This document shows positions 38,724-48,036 of a stretch of 64,000 bases of DNA, piece by piece. Made by a program: the position numbers and the translations under genes. The stretch spans positions 3,588,001 through 3,652,000 of the forward strand of contig NZ_CP041614.1 in the NCBI RefSeq assembly GCF_007197555.1, given 5' to 3'. Source of the DNA: Shewanella psychropiezotolerans (lineage in GTDB: Bacteria; Pseudomonadota; Gammaproteobacteria; Enterobacterales; Shewanellaceae). The notes below the pieces were generated by a model. It was not told the origin of the DNA, made no database searches, and worked only from the letters and a program-made list of their open reading frames with translations. How positions within the stretch are numbered: the first letter of the stretch is position 1; each line of letters starts with the position of its first letter.

Positions 38724-39099
38724 AGGTATCAATTCCAACCATCTGTTGGATGGCTTCTCTTTCGGCCGCATGTTGGTTGGTCAGGTATTGAGCAACCGCG
38801 CCTTCACTGGCTTGGGTCTGCTGCTCATATTCAAGCTTGGCGCCTAGACGAAACGCCAACTGTTCGGGTGTAGGAGACTGAACTTGGGTAGCAAGGAGAA
38901 GCTCATTCGATGCCCCCTCTGCTGCACTCTCTCTACTCTCCTCTTTCTGGAATGAGGGGCGAACCTTATCAATCTGCTCGACTCGAGATGAGCTCTCAAC
39001 CCGATCACTGGTGTTCAGGGTTATGGCATCTAAGGATGCCGGCGCAATACTCGATGACCCGGACTTGAGCACGTTAAAATGGTTGGTTTGTATCTGCAT
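38716..39099 (-). CDS. Hypothetical protein, coupled to the M50-like gene
   Basis: I do not recognise this 127-residue soluble protein. It has no signal peptide or membrane segment, is polar and Ser/Glu/Gln rich, and its first half (VESSSRVEQIDKVRPSFQKE) looks disordered. The C-terminal half (TPEQLAFRLGAKLEYEQQTQ, AAEREAIQQM) is likely helical. The stop overlaps the next gene's start by 8 bases, so it likely shares a transcript with the M50-like protein. Confidence 0.65.
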   Translation of the reverse strand: MQIQTNHFNVLKSGSSSIAPASLDAITLNTSDRVESSSRVEQIDKVRPSFQKEESRESAAEGASNELLLATQVQSPTPEQLAFRLGAKLEYEQQTQASEGAVAQYLTNQHAAEREAIQQMVGIDTYA

Positions 39100-39181
39100 T
39101 AAATCGACTCCTTTCCTAAGGCCACAAATATTTCCGTAATGGCTTTTAACAGATTAAGCTTACCTTAAATACTGGTATAAG

Positions 39182-39901
39182 CTACTCACGTCCCGGTAAT
39201 TTTTTCCAGGTAACCGTATCGCGTACATACACAGGTGCCAGTTCATCGACAGAGGTCGATAGTCCTCGAGTATAACCCTGTTTTGCCAGCGCTAACATCG
39301 ATTTAGCATCGGGAAACTTGATGTTATCCGCAGGCACTAATTCATTCGATAGTTCGAGTAGCTGAGGATAGGTATCGAATCCCGTACCAGTGGCCAGGAT
39401 AGCGCCTTGGGTATCCGGTGCTAAGGTCACTAAATCCGGGGCAATCACCACCTCAGAGCTAACAGCCTCCGCGATACCCTCTTTAATCACGAATTGGCAC
39501 CAATAGACTTCACCCATTCTGGCGTCGATGGCAGCGACGATCTGCTCGCCACCTTGATCGTCATATACGGCTTGTGCCATGGTCTGTAGACTAGATAAGC
39601 CAATCACCGGAATATCTTGTCCTAAGGCCAGACCTTGAGTCATGCTGGTGCAGATACGGATCCCGGTGAAGCTGCCCGGACCGCGACCATAGGCAATAAG
39701 ATCCACATCGGCAATCTTGATATTTGCTTGAGATAAGACACTGTCTATCATAGGCAAGATACGCTGGCTGTGTTCACGAGGCACTATCGCCAATTCATGA
39801 TATGTCTTGCCGTTGCTCACCAAAGACGCCGAACAAGATTCGGTGCAGGTGTCTAGTGAAAGTATGGTGAGCTCATCGGAGGTTTTCTGTATATCTGTCA
39901 T
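39182..39901 (-). CDS. tsaB: tRNA threonylcarbamoyladenosine biosynthesis protein TsaB
   Basis: TsaB (YeaZ) is the partner and activator of TsaD in making t6A37 on tRNA. The 239-residue protein shows LTILSLDTCTESCSASLVSN and the AYGRGPGSFTGIRICTSMTQ core used by all members, plus YGRGPGSF. It is essential in most bacteria. In E. coli its neighbour is yoaA; here yoaA lies 22 kb away at the right edge, so the intervening stretch is an insertion relative to that order. Confidence 0.96.
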   Translation of the reverse strand: MTDIQKTSDELTILSLDTCTESCSASLVSNGKTYHELAIVPREHSQRILPMIDSVLSQANIKIADVDLIAYGRGPGSFTGIRICTSMTQGLALGQDIPVIGLSSLQTMAQAVYDDQGGEQIVAAIDARMGEVYWCQFVIKEGIAEAVSSEVVIAPDLVTLAPDTQGAILATGTGFDTYPQLLELSNELVPADNIKFPDAKSMLALAKQGYTRGLSTSVDELAPVYVRDTVTWKKLPGRE

Positions 39902-40082
39902 CTCTTACCACAAACAAAAAGGCTAAAATCACGCCTCGAAGAGCCTAGATAAGCTCAGCAAGACGACGTGCAAATTGAACATTATAACCTATGTGATATT
40001 CACTTGTCGGCGGCTAAGGGGGAATTAAACGGCTAAACATAGATTTAACGGCCAGAAATCAAGCAAACCGTATGGATAAGGA

Positions 40083-40781
40083 TTACTTTAAGAAGTTGAT
40101 CAACCAGCGGGTCACTAATTTATCGTCAACCCTCAAGTCCAGTGACTCTATGCCTGCTTCGATACGCTCATGGGGGATTCTGCCTCGCCGAGCCTGCATA
40201 AGATCATATGAATAACGCTTACTGAATTCCGGATGACCCTGTATTCCTAAAAAATGCTCATTAATCTGTATCATGTAGAAGGGACAAAACTCACTCGATG
40301 CTAAGACCTGTGAGTCAGTCGGCAACTGCATCACTTGGTCTTGATGACTCACCACCAGAGATATTTCATTTTGACCTTGACCCATCCATTGCTGTTGTTG
40401 CTGCACCCTTGTGGTGCTGACGCCGACTCCCCAACCTTTCACTGACTTTTCCACCACACCGCCTAATGCCTTAACTATCATCTGATGGCCGAAACAGATC
40501 CCGACCAATTTTTTATTAGATTGGTATAACTCGATAACGAAGTCCTCGAGTGCTTTAATCCACTCATGGACATCATTGACCCCGAAACGACTGCCGGTGG
40601 TGATATAGGCATCGCATTCATGGATAGACTGAGGATATTCTCCCTCAATCACACGATACACCTTAAATTGAATATCTTCCTCTACCGCCTCAAACAACTG
40701 AGTAAACATCCGAGGATAATTGCCATGGCGCACCTGCAACTCTTCAGTCACATCATCACATTGCAAAATTCCAATTATCAT
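40083..40781 (-). CDS. Class I glutamine amidotransferase-like gamma-glutamyl hydrolase (predicted)
   Basis: The 232-residue protein has a GATase class I fold resembling the GMP synthase amidase subgroup: Cys96 in LVGICFGHQM and His in GIQGHPEFSKRYS; the oxyanion strand DAYITTGSRFGVND is also typical. It is the last gene in a six-gene run on the minus strand. With a GS-like ligase, aldehyde dehydrogenase, alcohol dehydrogenase and ethanolamine permease upstream, it is likely to hydrolyse the gamma-glutamyl amide product (e.g. gamma-glutamyl-glycine), like PuuD in the putrescine pathway. The substrate is inference. Confidence 0.75.
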   Translation of the reverse strand: MIIGILQCDDVTEELQVRHGNYPRMFTQLFEAVEEDIQFKVYRVIEGEYPQSIHECDAYITTGSRFGVNDVHEWIKALEDFVIELYQSNKKLVGICFGHQMIVKALGGVVEKSVKGWGVGVSTTRVQQQQQWMGQGQNEISLVVSHQDQVMQLPTDSQVLASSEFCPFYMIQINEHFLGIQGHPEFSKRYSYDLMQARRGRIPHERIEAGIESLDLRVDDKLVTRWLINFLK

Positions 40782-40814
40782 ATTGTGTCCTCCAAGAGGT
40801 GTTTTTCGCCTCTT

Positions 40815-41985
40815 TCAAGAGCAGAGCTGACCTTTAACCGCGTCACTGAATAAAATAGAGTATTGCACCGGAGTTAAGGGTATGGGGTTTCCTCCTGCCG
40901 CAGCATCCTTTGCAGCCATCTCCCCCACGAGCACAACATCATCCAGATTAATGCCTATATCACTCAAACTATTTGGTATAGACAATGCTTGTCTAAGCTC
41001 GAGTACCCAAGAGAGGAAACTATCGAAGCTTGGATCCTTTAAGCCTAAATAACCGGCGAGTCTGGTGATACGAGTATCAATCTCGGTTCTATTTCTTAAT
41101 AAGACATAGGGCATCAAGATCGCATTTAACAAGCCATGATGCTTGTTGTATAAGGCGCCGAGAGAGTGCGCTAAGGCATGCATTCCCCCAGGCCACGCTG
41201 AAAACTGGTGGCGCCCATGCAGGATGCGACCAGCATCTGCGTCCTGGCCTCTATGTCTTCACCATTGGCCACGGCCCTGGGTAAGAAGTCTTTAATCAAG
41301 CTGATAGCCTCGATGGCGATGCCCTCCGCCATAGGGTGGTAAAAGGGGGCACAATAGGCTTCCAGATTATGAGATAAGGCATCGATGCCAGTGGCGGCGG
41401 TAATATGGGCGGGTAAGCCTATTGTCAGCCTAGGGTCCAGTAATACTTTGGCAGGCATCATATTGGGATGAAAAATAATGCGTTTCACATGCCGTTCTCC
41501 ATCCGTATCAGTGATCACCGAGGCCCGACCGACTTCGGAGCCTGTGCCTGCGGTTGTAGGCACTGCCACCACAGGTAACATCAAACTCCCATTAATTTGA
41601 CGCCAGTTATCGCCTACATCTTCAGCCTCCCACAAGGTAATGCTTTGCTTTGCCATCAAGGCGATGGCTTTGGCCGCATCTAAACTCGAACCGCCGCCCA
41701 GCGCCACCACACCATCAAACTTGCCACTGTTGAGCACATCGACGCCACTGCGAATATTCCCCCCGTCGGGTTAGCCTGAATATCGCAAAAGACCTCGATA
41801 ACCAGACCCGCACCGACACAAATGTCGAGTATTTCTTGCACCATGGGCAGCTTGGCTAATCCCGGGTCTGTCACCAGTAACACCTGGGTCATCTCAAGCT
41901 CGAGGCAACAAGTAGCAACCTGTTTGATACAGCCCTCGCCCACCGTGATATCTGTGGGGTAATTCCAATTGGCTTGCAATAACAT
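40815..41985 (-). CDS. Iron-type alcohol dehydrogenase, two frameshifts in the sequence
   Basis: The product is a group III Fe-ADH. Two losses split it. The C run at 41759-41764 lacks one base, after CDIQANPTGG; with it, the reading continues NIRSGVDVLNSGKFDGVVAL. The second, in CCCCC at 41185-41189, interrupts FQRGLGG before MHALAHSLGALY. The repaired protein has about 390 residues with the NAD-binding VVALGGGSSLDAAKAIALMA and the metal ligands in IDALSHNLEAY and HALAHSLG with NKHHGLLNA. It lies in the ethanolamine-type cluster between ALDH and the amidotransferase and is predicted to oxidise gamma-glutamyl-ethanolamide to the aldehyde. Confidence 0.85.
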
Positions 41986-42056
41986 AGACAGCTTCCTTAA
42001 TTCTTATGTATTAAACACATGAGTTCAACATCGCGACACCTGCGCAGAACTCAGCA

Positions 42057-43499
42057 CTAACCGTGCTTGATATGAAACGACTTAGGTCGAGTAAATGACT
42101 CAAATCCAAGCTGTGATAAGGTGCAGCCTCGGCCCGACTGCTTCACGCCAGTCCAGGCCAACGCAGGATCTAAGTAATCGCAGCGATTTAAGAAGAAGGT
42201 GCCGGTCTCAACACACTCACCGAGTTCGATCCCCTTCTCAATGTCCTGGGTGAAAATACTCGCCGTTAAGCCAAAGTCACTGTCGTTCATCAGCTCCAGA
42301 GCTTCATCATCGCCTGAGACACTCATGATCCCAACTACGGGACCGAAGGACTCCTCTGTCATCAACCGCATTTGATGATCCACATGGGTTAAAATTTGCG
42401 GCGCCAGATAAGCGCTCCCCGCTTGGCTCCATTCAAACTGAGATTCATCGATATGAGCGACGGCGCCTTGGGCCAAAGCCTCCTGGATTTGCCCGCGCAC
42501 AAAGTCGGCCGCCTCTCGCCTCACCAAAGGCCCTAAGGTCACACGCTTATCATCGGCGCGTCCTAACTTGTATTGCTTGGTTAACGCCACGGCCTTAGTG
42601 ACAAACTCCTGATAAACACTGTGGTGCACATAGATACGTTCGATGCCGCAGCATGACTGACCCGAATTGAAGAAGGCGCCATCGACTAAGGCCTCGACCG
42701 CCTTGTCGATATCGGCGTCTTGGCGCACATAGGCGGGATCTTTCCCCCCAAGCTCGAGCCCCACACCGATAAAACGCCCCAGAGCGGCCTTCTCCACCAT
42801 CTCTCCGCCAAATACCGAGCCGGTGAAGGCCACATAACTGATTCTGTTATCGGCGATAAGGCTTGCTGTATTTTCATGACTCATATGCAGATACTGAAAC
42901 ACGCCTTCGGGGAGCCCGGCTTGTTCAAACGCCTGAAACAGACGCTCCGCGCACAATGGGGTCTGAGCCGAATGTTTGAGGATCACACAATTACCCGCCA
43001 GCAGCGCAGGAATAATAGCGTTGATGGCGGTGAGATAAGGGTAATTCCAGGGCGCAATCACCAGCACAACACCTAATGCTTCTCGCTTTATATAGCGAGT
43101 AAAACCAGGTTTATCTTCACATTCGATATCCGCCAACGCTTGCTCACATACGCCTATCATGTACTCGCTACGCTCGGCGACGCCGGCGAGCTCGCCAGCG
43201 CCATAGCGGACCGGACGCCCCATCATCCAACTCAGCTCTTGAGCTATCTCCTCTTTATGGCTCACTAAGATATCGATAGCCGACTGACACAGGGCTTTTC
43301 GTCTCTCCAGCGAAGTCTGTTTCCAGCCTGTATCTGCGCCTTTAAAAGCCTGGCTTGCCCGCTTCACACAGGCAGACACCTGCTCCGTGTCGGCCAAGTG
43401 TCGAGTCACATAGACACTGGCATCGATAGGCGAGATGGTCTGCTGAATAACGACCTTGCTGGTTTCATCTGATATTTTCACTTGCTGCGACATATTCAT
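42057..43499 (-). CDS. Aldehyde dehydrogenase of the glutamylation cluster
   Basis: The 480-residue NAD(P)-dependent aldehyde dehydrogenase is complete. It has the Rossmann-domain segment VVLVIAPWNYPYLTAINAII, the general-base glutamate in GVGLELGGKDP, the catalytic Cys283 in NSGQSCCGIERI, and the terminal GVKQSGRGCTLSQLGFE. It lies between the GS-like and ADH genes with short gaps (49 and 71 bases). Its predicted substrate is the gamma-glutamyl-aminoacetaldehyde, converted to the gamma-glutamyl-amino acid. PuuC plays this part in putrescine degradation. Confidence 0.9.
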   Translation of the reverse strand: MNMSQQVKISDETSKVVIQQTISPIDASVYVTRHLADTEQVSACVKRASQAFKGADTGWKQTSLERRKALCQSAIDILVSHKEEIAQELSWMMGRPVRYGAGELAGVAERSEYMIGVCEQALADIECEDKPGFTRYIKREALGVVLVIAPWNYPYLTAINAIIPALLAGNCVILKHSAQTPLCAERLFQAFEQAGLPEGVFQYLHMSHENTASLIADNRISYVAFTGSVFGGEMVEKAALGRFIGVGLELGGKDPAYVRQDADIDKAVEALVDGAFFNSGQSCCGIERIYVHHSVYQEFVTKAVALTKQYKLGRADDKRVTLGPLVRREAADFVRGQIQEALAQGAVAHIDESQFEWSQAGSAYLAPQILTHVDHQMRLMTEESFGPVVGIMSVSGDDEALELMNDSDFGLTASIFTQDIEKGIELGECVETGTFFLNRCDYLDPALAWTGVKQSGRGCTLSQLGFESFTRPKSFHIKHG

Positions 43500-43548
43500 T
43501 TAGCACTGAACTCCCACTAAAAATGTACATACATATGCTCATAGACGA

Positions 43549-44934
43549 CTAGATAATCTCGAAATACCTCTCCATCTCCCAGTCGCTAACATGCTTCCTG
43601 AACTCTCGCTCTTCCCACTCCCGGCTGATGGCAAAGTGCTCGACAAACTGCTCACCGAAACACTCTTTCGCCGCCTTGGATTGCTTAAATCGCTGCGCGG
43701 CATCCCACAGGGTGGCAGGCAATGCCAAGGACACATCATGTTCCTGTTCATAGGCGTTACCTTTGACCTGAGCCTGAGGTTCTAGTTGATGCTCTATGCC
43801 GTATAAACCGCTGGCCAGCGCAGCGGCTAGAGCGAGATAAGGATTAGCGTCTGCGGCGCCCAATCGATATTCGATTCGCTGGGACTTGGCACTGCCCGGG
43901 ATGACTCTTAATGCCGTGGTACGGTTCTCCACCCCCCAAGTTGCGTCGGTGGGTGCCCAAAAACCTGGTACCATACGGGAATAGCTGTTGATGGTTGGGG
44001 CTATCATGCACAGAAATTCCGGCATCAGCTGCTGTTGTCCAGCGAGGAAATGACGCTGGTTCTTGCTCATATTGTGGGGCTGACTGGGGTCGAAAAATGC
44101 CGACTGACCGTTTTTATGCTGCAGTGAGAGGTGAATATGACCACTCTGCCCGGGATAATCACCTGACCATTTCGCCATAAAAGTGGCCATCAAGCCGCGT
44201 TTCTGTGCCAACACCTTCATATAAGTCTTAAATAGCGCGCCTTTATCGGCCGCAGCCTCGACGCCGTCCACTGCGATGGCGGCCTCGATAACACCAGGAC
44301 CCGTCTCGGAATGTATTCCTTCGATGGGAAAGTCCATGGTTTCACCCATGGAGAGAATGGCCTCATATAAGTCCGAATGCACCGAATTACGAATCATCGA
44401 GTAACCAAACCAATCCGGTGTCACGGTTTCTAAATTACGGTAGTGTTTCTCACGAATTGAATGCGGCGTTTCATTGAAGAGAAAAAACTCATATTCCAGC
44501 GCTCCGAACGCCTTAAAACCCATTTTGTCTGCTTTCTCAATCACCCGCCTCAGGGTGCCACGGGGGCAGACGACTTCAGCCTCTTGGGCAAATTCGGCAA
44601 TAAACAGCAACATACCTTGCTCATCGACCACATCGCGACAGGTATGGGGCAAAATCCTCACTGCCGCATCCGGGTAGCCGGTGTGCCAACCTGTGTATTT
44701 GGCATTGTCATAGAGTTGATCTTTCATGTCCCAGCCAAGCACCACATCACAAAAAGCGAAGCCCTTCTCTAATGAAGCGAAGAACTTAGACTTAGACATA
44801 TATTTGCCGCGCATCACACCATCATTATCAAATACACCGACTTTTACATGACTCAAGCCTCGCTCTTCGATGATGGCCATGGCATCGGCCACATTCTTTA
44901 CTTCTCTCGCTTGCATTCTTGTTTGCATAGTCAT
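43549..44934 (-). CDS. Glutamine synthetase-like gamma-glutamyl-amine ligase
   Basis: This 461-residue protein belongs to the glutamine synthetase superfamily in the PuuA/GlnA-like branch that joins glutamate to amines other than ammonia. The N-terminal beta-grasp (about 15-105, VKVGVFDNDGVMRGKYMSKS) precedes the catalytic barrel: GALEYEFFLFNE, ETGPGVIEAAIAVD, GQSGHIHLSL, NSYSRMVPGFWAPTDATWGV with ENRTTALRV, and RIEYRLGAADANPYLALAAA. Metal and ATP ligands look intact. The upstream ethanolamine permease and the downstream ALDH, ADH and amidotransferase point to gamma-glutamyl-ethanolamide as product. A role in other monoamines or putrescine is possible. Confidence 0.88.
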   Translation of the reverse strand: MTMQTRMQAREVKNVADAMAIIEERGLSHVKVGVFDNDGVMRGKYMSKSKFFASLEKGFAFCDVVLGWDMKDQLYDNAKYTGWHTGYPDAAVRILPHTCRDVVDEQGMLLFIAEFAQEAEVVCPRGTLRRVIEKADKMGFKAFGALEYEFFLFNETPHSIREKHYRNLETVTPDWFGYSMIRNSVHSDLYEAILSMGETMDFPIEGIHSETGPGVIEAAIAVDGVEAAADKGALFKTYMKVLAQKRGLMATFMAKWSGDYPGQSGHIHLSLQHKNGQSAFFDPSQPHNMSKNQRHFLAGQQQLMPEFLCMIAPTINSYSRMVPGFWAPTDATWGVENRTTALRVIPGSAKSQRIEYRLGAADANPYLALAAALASGLYGIEHQLEPQAQVKGNAYEQEHDVSLALPATLWDAAQRFKQSKAAKECFGEQFVEHFAISREWEEREFRKHVSDWEMERYFEII

Positions 44935-45073
44935 GCTTCCTTTTATTATTAGCAGGCCAACAGGCTAATGAGCCAATCACACTGACTCACCCCTTAATGA
45001 CTGACTTCATCGCCTAACTGATAACTAAATATTAGTATAAGAACAATGAGCTGCAGTCACTCTAGCTGTAGAT

Positions 45074-46532
45074 TTAGTTAAGCTCGGATTCGGCAGATGA
45101 AATGATGTCGAACTCTTCCTCGGGAGCCGAGGCCACCAGTCTATGTCGGCTATAGAGCACGAAATAGGTCACCATGATCAAATAGAAGAGTGCTGACCAA
45201 GCCGCGGCTTGCAGGCTGACAATAAAGGTCGATGCCAGGGCGACAAGAGAGAGCACAAGTGCAATTCCAGAGGTAATGATGCCACCAGGAGTCCTATAGG
45301 GACGTTCGAGATTGGGCTCTTTCTTACGAAGAATGATATGAGACAGGCTCATCATGGCATAGGAGATAGTGGCGCCAAATACCGCCATAGTGATCATCAG
45401 GTCCCCTCACCGGATAAGGACAGCAAGAAGCCCAAGATGCCGGGAACAATCAAGGCCCACACAGGCACTTTACGCTGACCCGACAGCGACAGGAAGCGAG
45501 GAATATAGCCGGCGCGGGAGAGTGCAAACACCTGACGGGAGTAGGCGTAGATGATAGAGAAAAAACTGGCTATCAGGCCAAATAAACCGACGACATTGAC
45601 AAACTTTGCCGCGAAAGAATCTAATCCATAGACAGATTGGAGAGCGCCAACCAGAGGCGCACCATGTGCTTTCATCGCCTCAGCACCTGCCCCGCCGGGT
45701 ACCAGTAATAGCACCACGGCAGCAAATACGATTAACACCAGCATAGAAGCTATGATACCTCTGGGCATGTCTTTCGCCGGATTCGTAGCCTCCTCGGCCG
45801 CTAATGGCACACCTTCCACTGCGAGAAACAACCACATAGCAAATGGCAACGCCGCCCAGATCCCCATGTAGCCTTCGGGTAGAAAACGGCTCGAACCAGC
45901 AACATCTGGGTTAGCCGCGATATCAAACAAGTTGTCCACGGAGAAATGAGACACCATAGAAAAGGCAAAGACCCCTATCGCGATAACCGCAAGTAAGGTT
46001 ATTCCCATCATGATCCGCAATGCCTGAGTCGCTCCCCACAGATGCAGCCCGACAAAGGTCAGATAGAAAGCAGCGTAGACAATGGGGCCGTCGATACCTA
46101 TGAGTTCATTAACATAACTGCCGATAAACACAGCGATAGCGGCTGGGGCGATGGCATATTCCAGCAAAATCGCGGTGCCGGTCAAGAAGCCTCCCCAGGG
46201 ACCCATGGCCCGGCGGGCAAAGCTGTAGCCACCTCCTGCCGTGGGCAGAGAAGAAGACATCTCAGCCAGACTCAATACCAGACAGATGTACATCAAACCC
46301 ATCACTAAGGTCGCGATAAACATGCCGCCGAAACCGCCCAAGGCTAAGCCAAAATTCCAGCCAGCGAAATCTCCTGAAATAACATAAGAGACCCAAGGCT
46401 AGCGAGCACTATCCAGCCCGCGACCCCTTTTTTCAGCTGCCTCTTACTCATGTATTCATCGGAAACGGCGTTATTCTCGATGCCGGTACTTTGGGTACTG
46501 GTTACTGCCTCTTGCTTTGATTCTTGTGACAT
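45074..46532 (-). CDS. Ethanolamine permease (EAT family), two frameshifts in the sequence
   Basis: The start is the ATG at 46532 (MSQESKQEAVTSTQSTGIEN), with AAGGGAAG upstream. The first loss is in the CCC at 46392-46394 after IVLASLG; restoring a G gives GVSYVISGDFAGWNFGLALG and joins the frame at 46341. The second is in the CCCC at 45403-45406 after SLSGEG, where restoration gives DLMITMAVFGATISYAMMSL. The repaired protein of about 486 residues has 12 helices and matches ethanolamine permeases: SYVISGDFAGWN, AGGGYSFARRAMGPWGGFLT, EGVPLAAEEATNPAKDMPRG, and the C-terminal YSRHRLVASAPEEEF. It leads the cluster just after a lysR gene. Confidence 0.88.
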
Positions 46533-46742
46533 GACACTTCCCTTTATCTTGGTTTGCGAAATGGCCCGATAGACGCGTGTTAACTCGTGGTAAATTAACG
46601 CTTCATCGAACCTAATGGCCTCCAGCCAATTGGACAACAACAATCATTTGTACTAACGCCCTAGTATTAAAATTCTTAATACTAGGGCGAATTCCTTCTC
46701 AAATTTTATCTACTACTTACCTCAAATATCAGCCTATTCTCA

Positions 46743-47717
46743 CTAACCTATGTTGATCCCTGCGACCAGCCAGGGCAGATCTTCTTCTAATTCAGGCAAG
46801 AAACTCTGCCGCATGATGTCACAGCTGTCCTCGGCCATTTTCTGAGGCAGATCCCCCAACTCATGCCGGCGGCACACTAGAGTCAATTGACGATGTAGAG
46901 GCGCTTTCCCTGGGAGAGGCAGACATTTAACCTGATCCAGGCCTATGCCACTCTGATATAGACATAAGGGAGTGGTTATCGTCCAACCGATACCAGCAGC
47001 GACCATAGACAAGACAGCAAAAGTATTGTCCAGTTGCAGCCGCAAACTTGGCTCTATAGCGAGACGCTTAAGATAACGTTCGATGCAGATACCAATGAGT
47101 GAGTCTTGGGTATAACGGACAAAATCGAGTTCTTTCTCAAGCTGTTTAACTTGTTGCAGCGAAGGTTGATTCGCCCCACACACTTGAAAATTTGCAGGAA
47201 CCACCAGCACGAATGGCTCTGAAAGAATCGGATATCGACAGATATCGTCGTTATCTTCGAGGGCATCATCCGAGATGATGATATCGAGTTGCCGAGACAG
47301 CAAGGCATCGGCATGCATGTTTGAGCGACCCGTGGTTAATGTCCAGTTCTCTGTGCGTCGTTTCACCACCTCTATTAAGGGTTTCCCCAAAGCTGTGGCC
47401 AATGAGTCCACTAAGGCAATACGCACCAGATGCAGCTGCTCGAAACTGCCTTGAGCGATCACTCTTTGAGTCTGCTCCGCTTGAGATAAGAGATGAGAGG
47501 ATTGGTCGAAAAAATATCGCCCGGCAATAGTCAGGCCTACGGGACGTATGCTGCGATCCAGCAGCTTGGCATTCACCCCCTTCTCAAGCACCGACAAGGT
47601 CTGTGACACCGAAGATTGAGTCAGGCCCAGGCGCTTAGCCGTTTCAGTCATGTTGCCTGTTTGCGCAGTCATAACAAATACCTGCAAGGCTTTTAAATCG
47701 AAGTCAAATGATCGCAC
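46743..47717 (-). CDS. LysR-family regulator of the ethanolamine-type cluster
   Basis: The 324-residue protein has a helix-turn-helix (about residues 6-65; MTETAKRLGLTQSSVSQTLS) and a LysR ligand domain (about 95-300). It is the upstream neighbour of the permease gene on the same strand, 210 bases before its ATG. Regulators in this position often control the adjoining pathway. No T-N11-A palindrome stood out in the gap. The inducer is likely an amine or a gamma-glutamyl intermediate, by inference. Confidence 0.88.
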   Translation of the reverse strand: MRSFDFDLKALQVFVMTAQTGNMTETAKRLGLTQSSVSQTLSVLEKGVNAKLLDRSIRPVGLTIAGRYFFDQSSHLLSQAEQTQRVIAQGSFEQLHLVRIALVDSLATALGKPLIEVVKRRTENWTLTTGRSNMHADALLSRQLDIIISDDALEDNDDICRYPILSEPFVLVVPANFQVCGANQPSLQQVKQLEKELDFVRYTQDSLIGICIERYLKRLAIEPSLRLQLDNTFAVLSMVAAGIGWTITTPLCLYQSGIGLDQVKCLPLPGKAPLHRQLTLVCRRHELGDLPQKMAEDSCDIMRQSFLPELEEDLPWLVAGINIG

Positions 47718-48036
47718 TCATACCTGAAGATCCGTTGGGATGAATAAAAAACATGCCATGAAACTCATCTATTTAGTAGCTTTATTACTCACAAATCGTA
47801 AATTGAACTCCCAGTCTCTCACCTTGCTGAAGATATCACGACACAAATTAAGCAGATAACACTGGATAAACCTAAAACAACAGAGTTTATAACCATGACT
47901 TAAGGTGTGATATACGACAACATAATTAGGCTATAGATCAGTACTTAATAAATTAGTGTCTCGAAGAAAAATCCATTCTGTGAAAAATCAAGCTATCGAT
48001 AGCAAGGTTAACAGTGCTGTAATTAAGGAACGCATA
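47718..48036. other. Divergent region between lysR and the NDH-2-like gene
   Basis: No gene is supported in these 319 bases. The 5' part of a longer frame (from GTG 47956) reads into the NDH-2-like gene but lacks a ribosome-binding site; AAGGAACG at 48026 precedes the ATG at 48037 instead. AT-rich sequence around 47880-47950 probably contains its promoter. Confidence 0.4.

Noticed and set aside
40083..46532. Plain putrescine (Puu) pathway
   Set aside because: The permease resembles ethanolamine permeases and an alcohol dehydrogenase replaces the PuuB amine oxidase; putrescine would need the oxidase. Not fully excluded.
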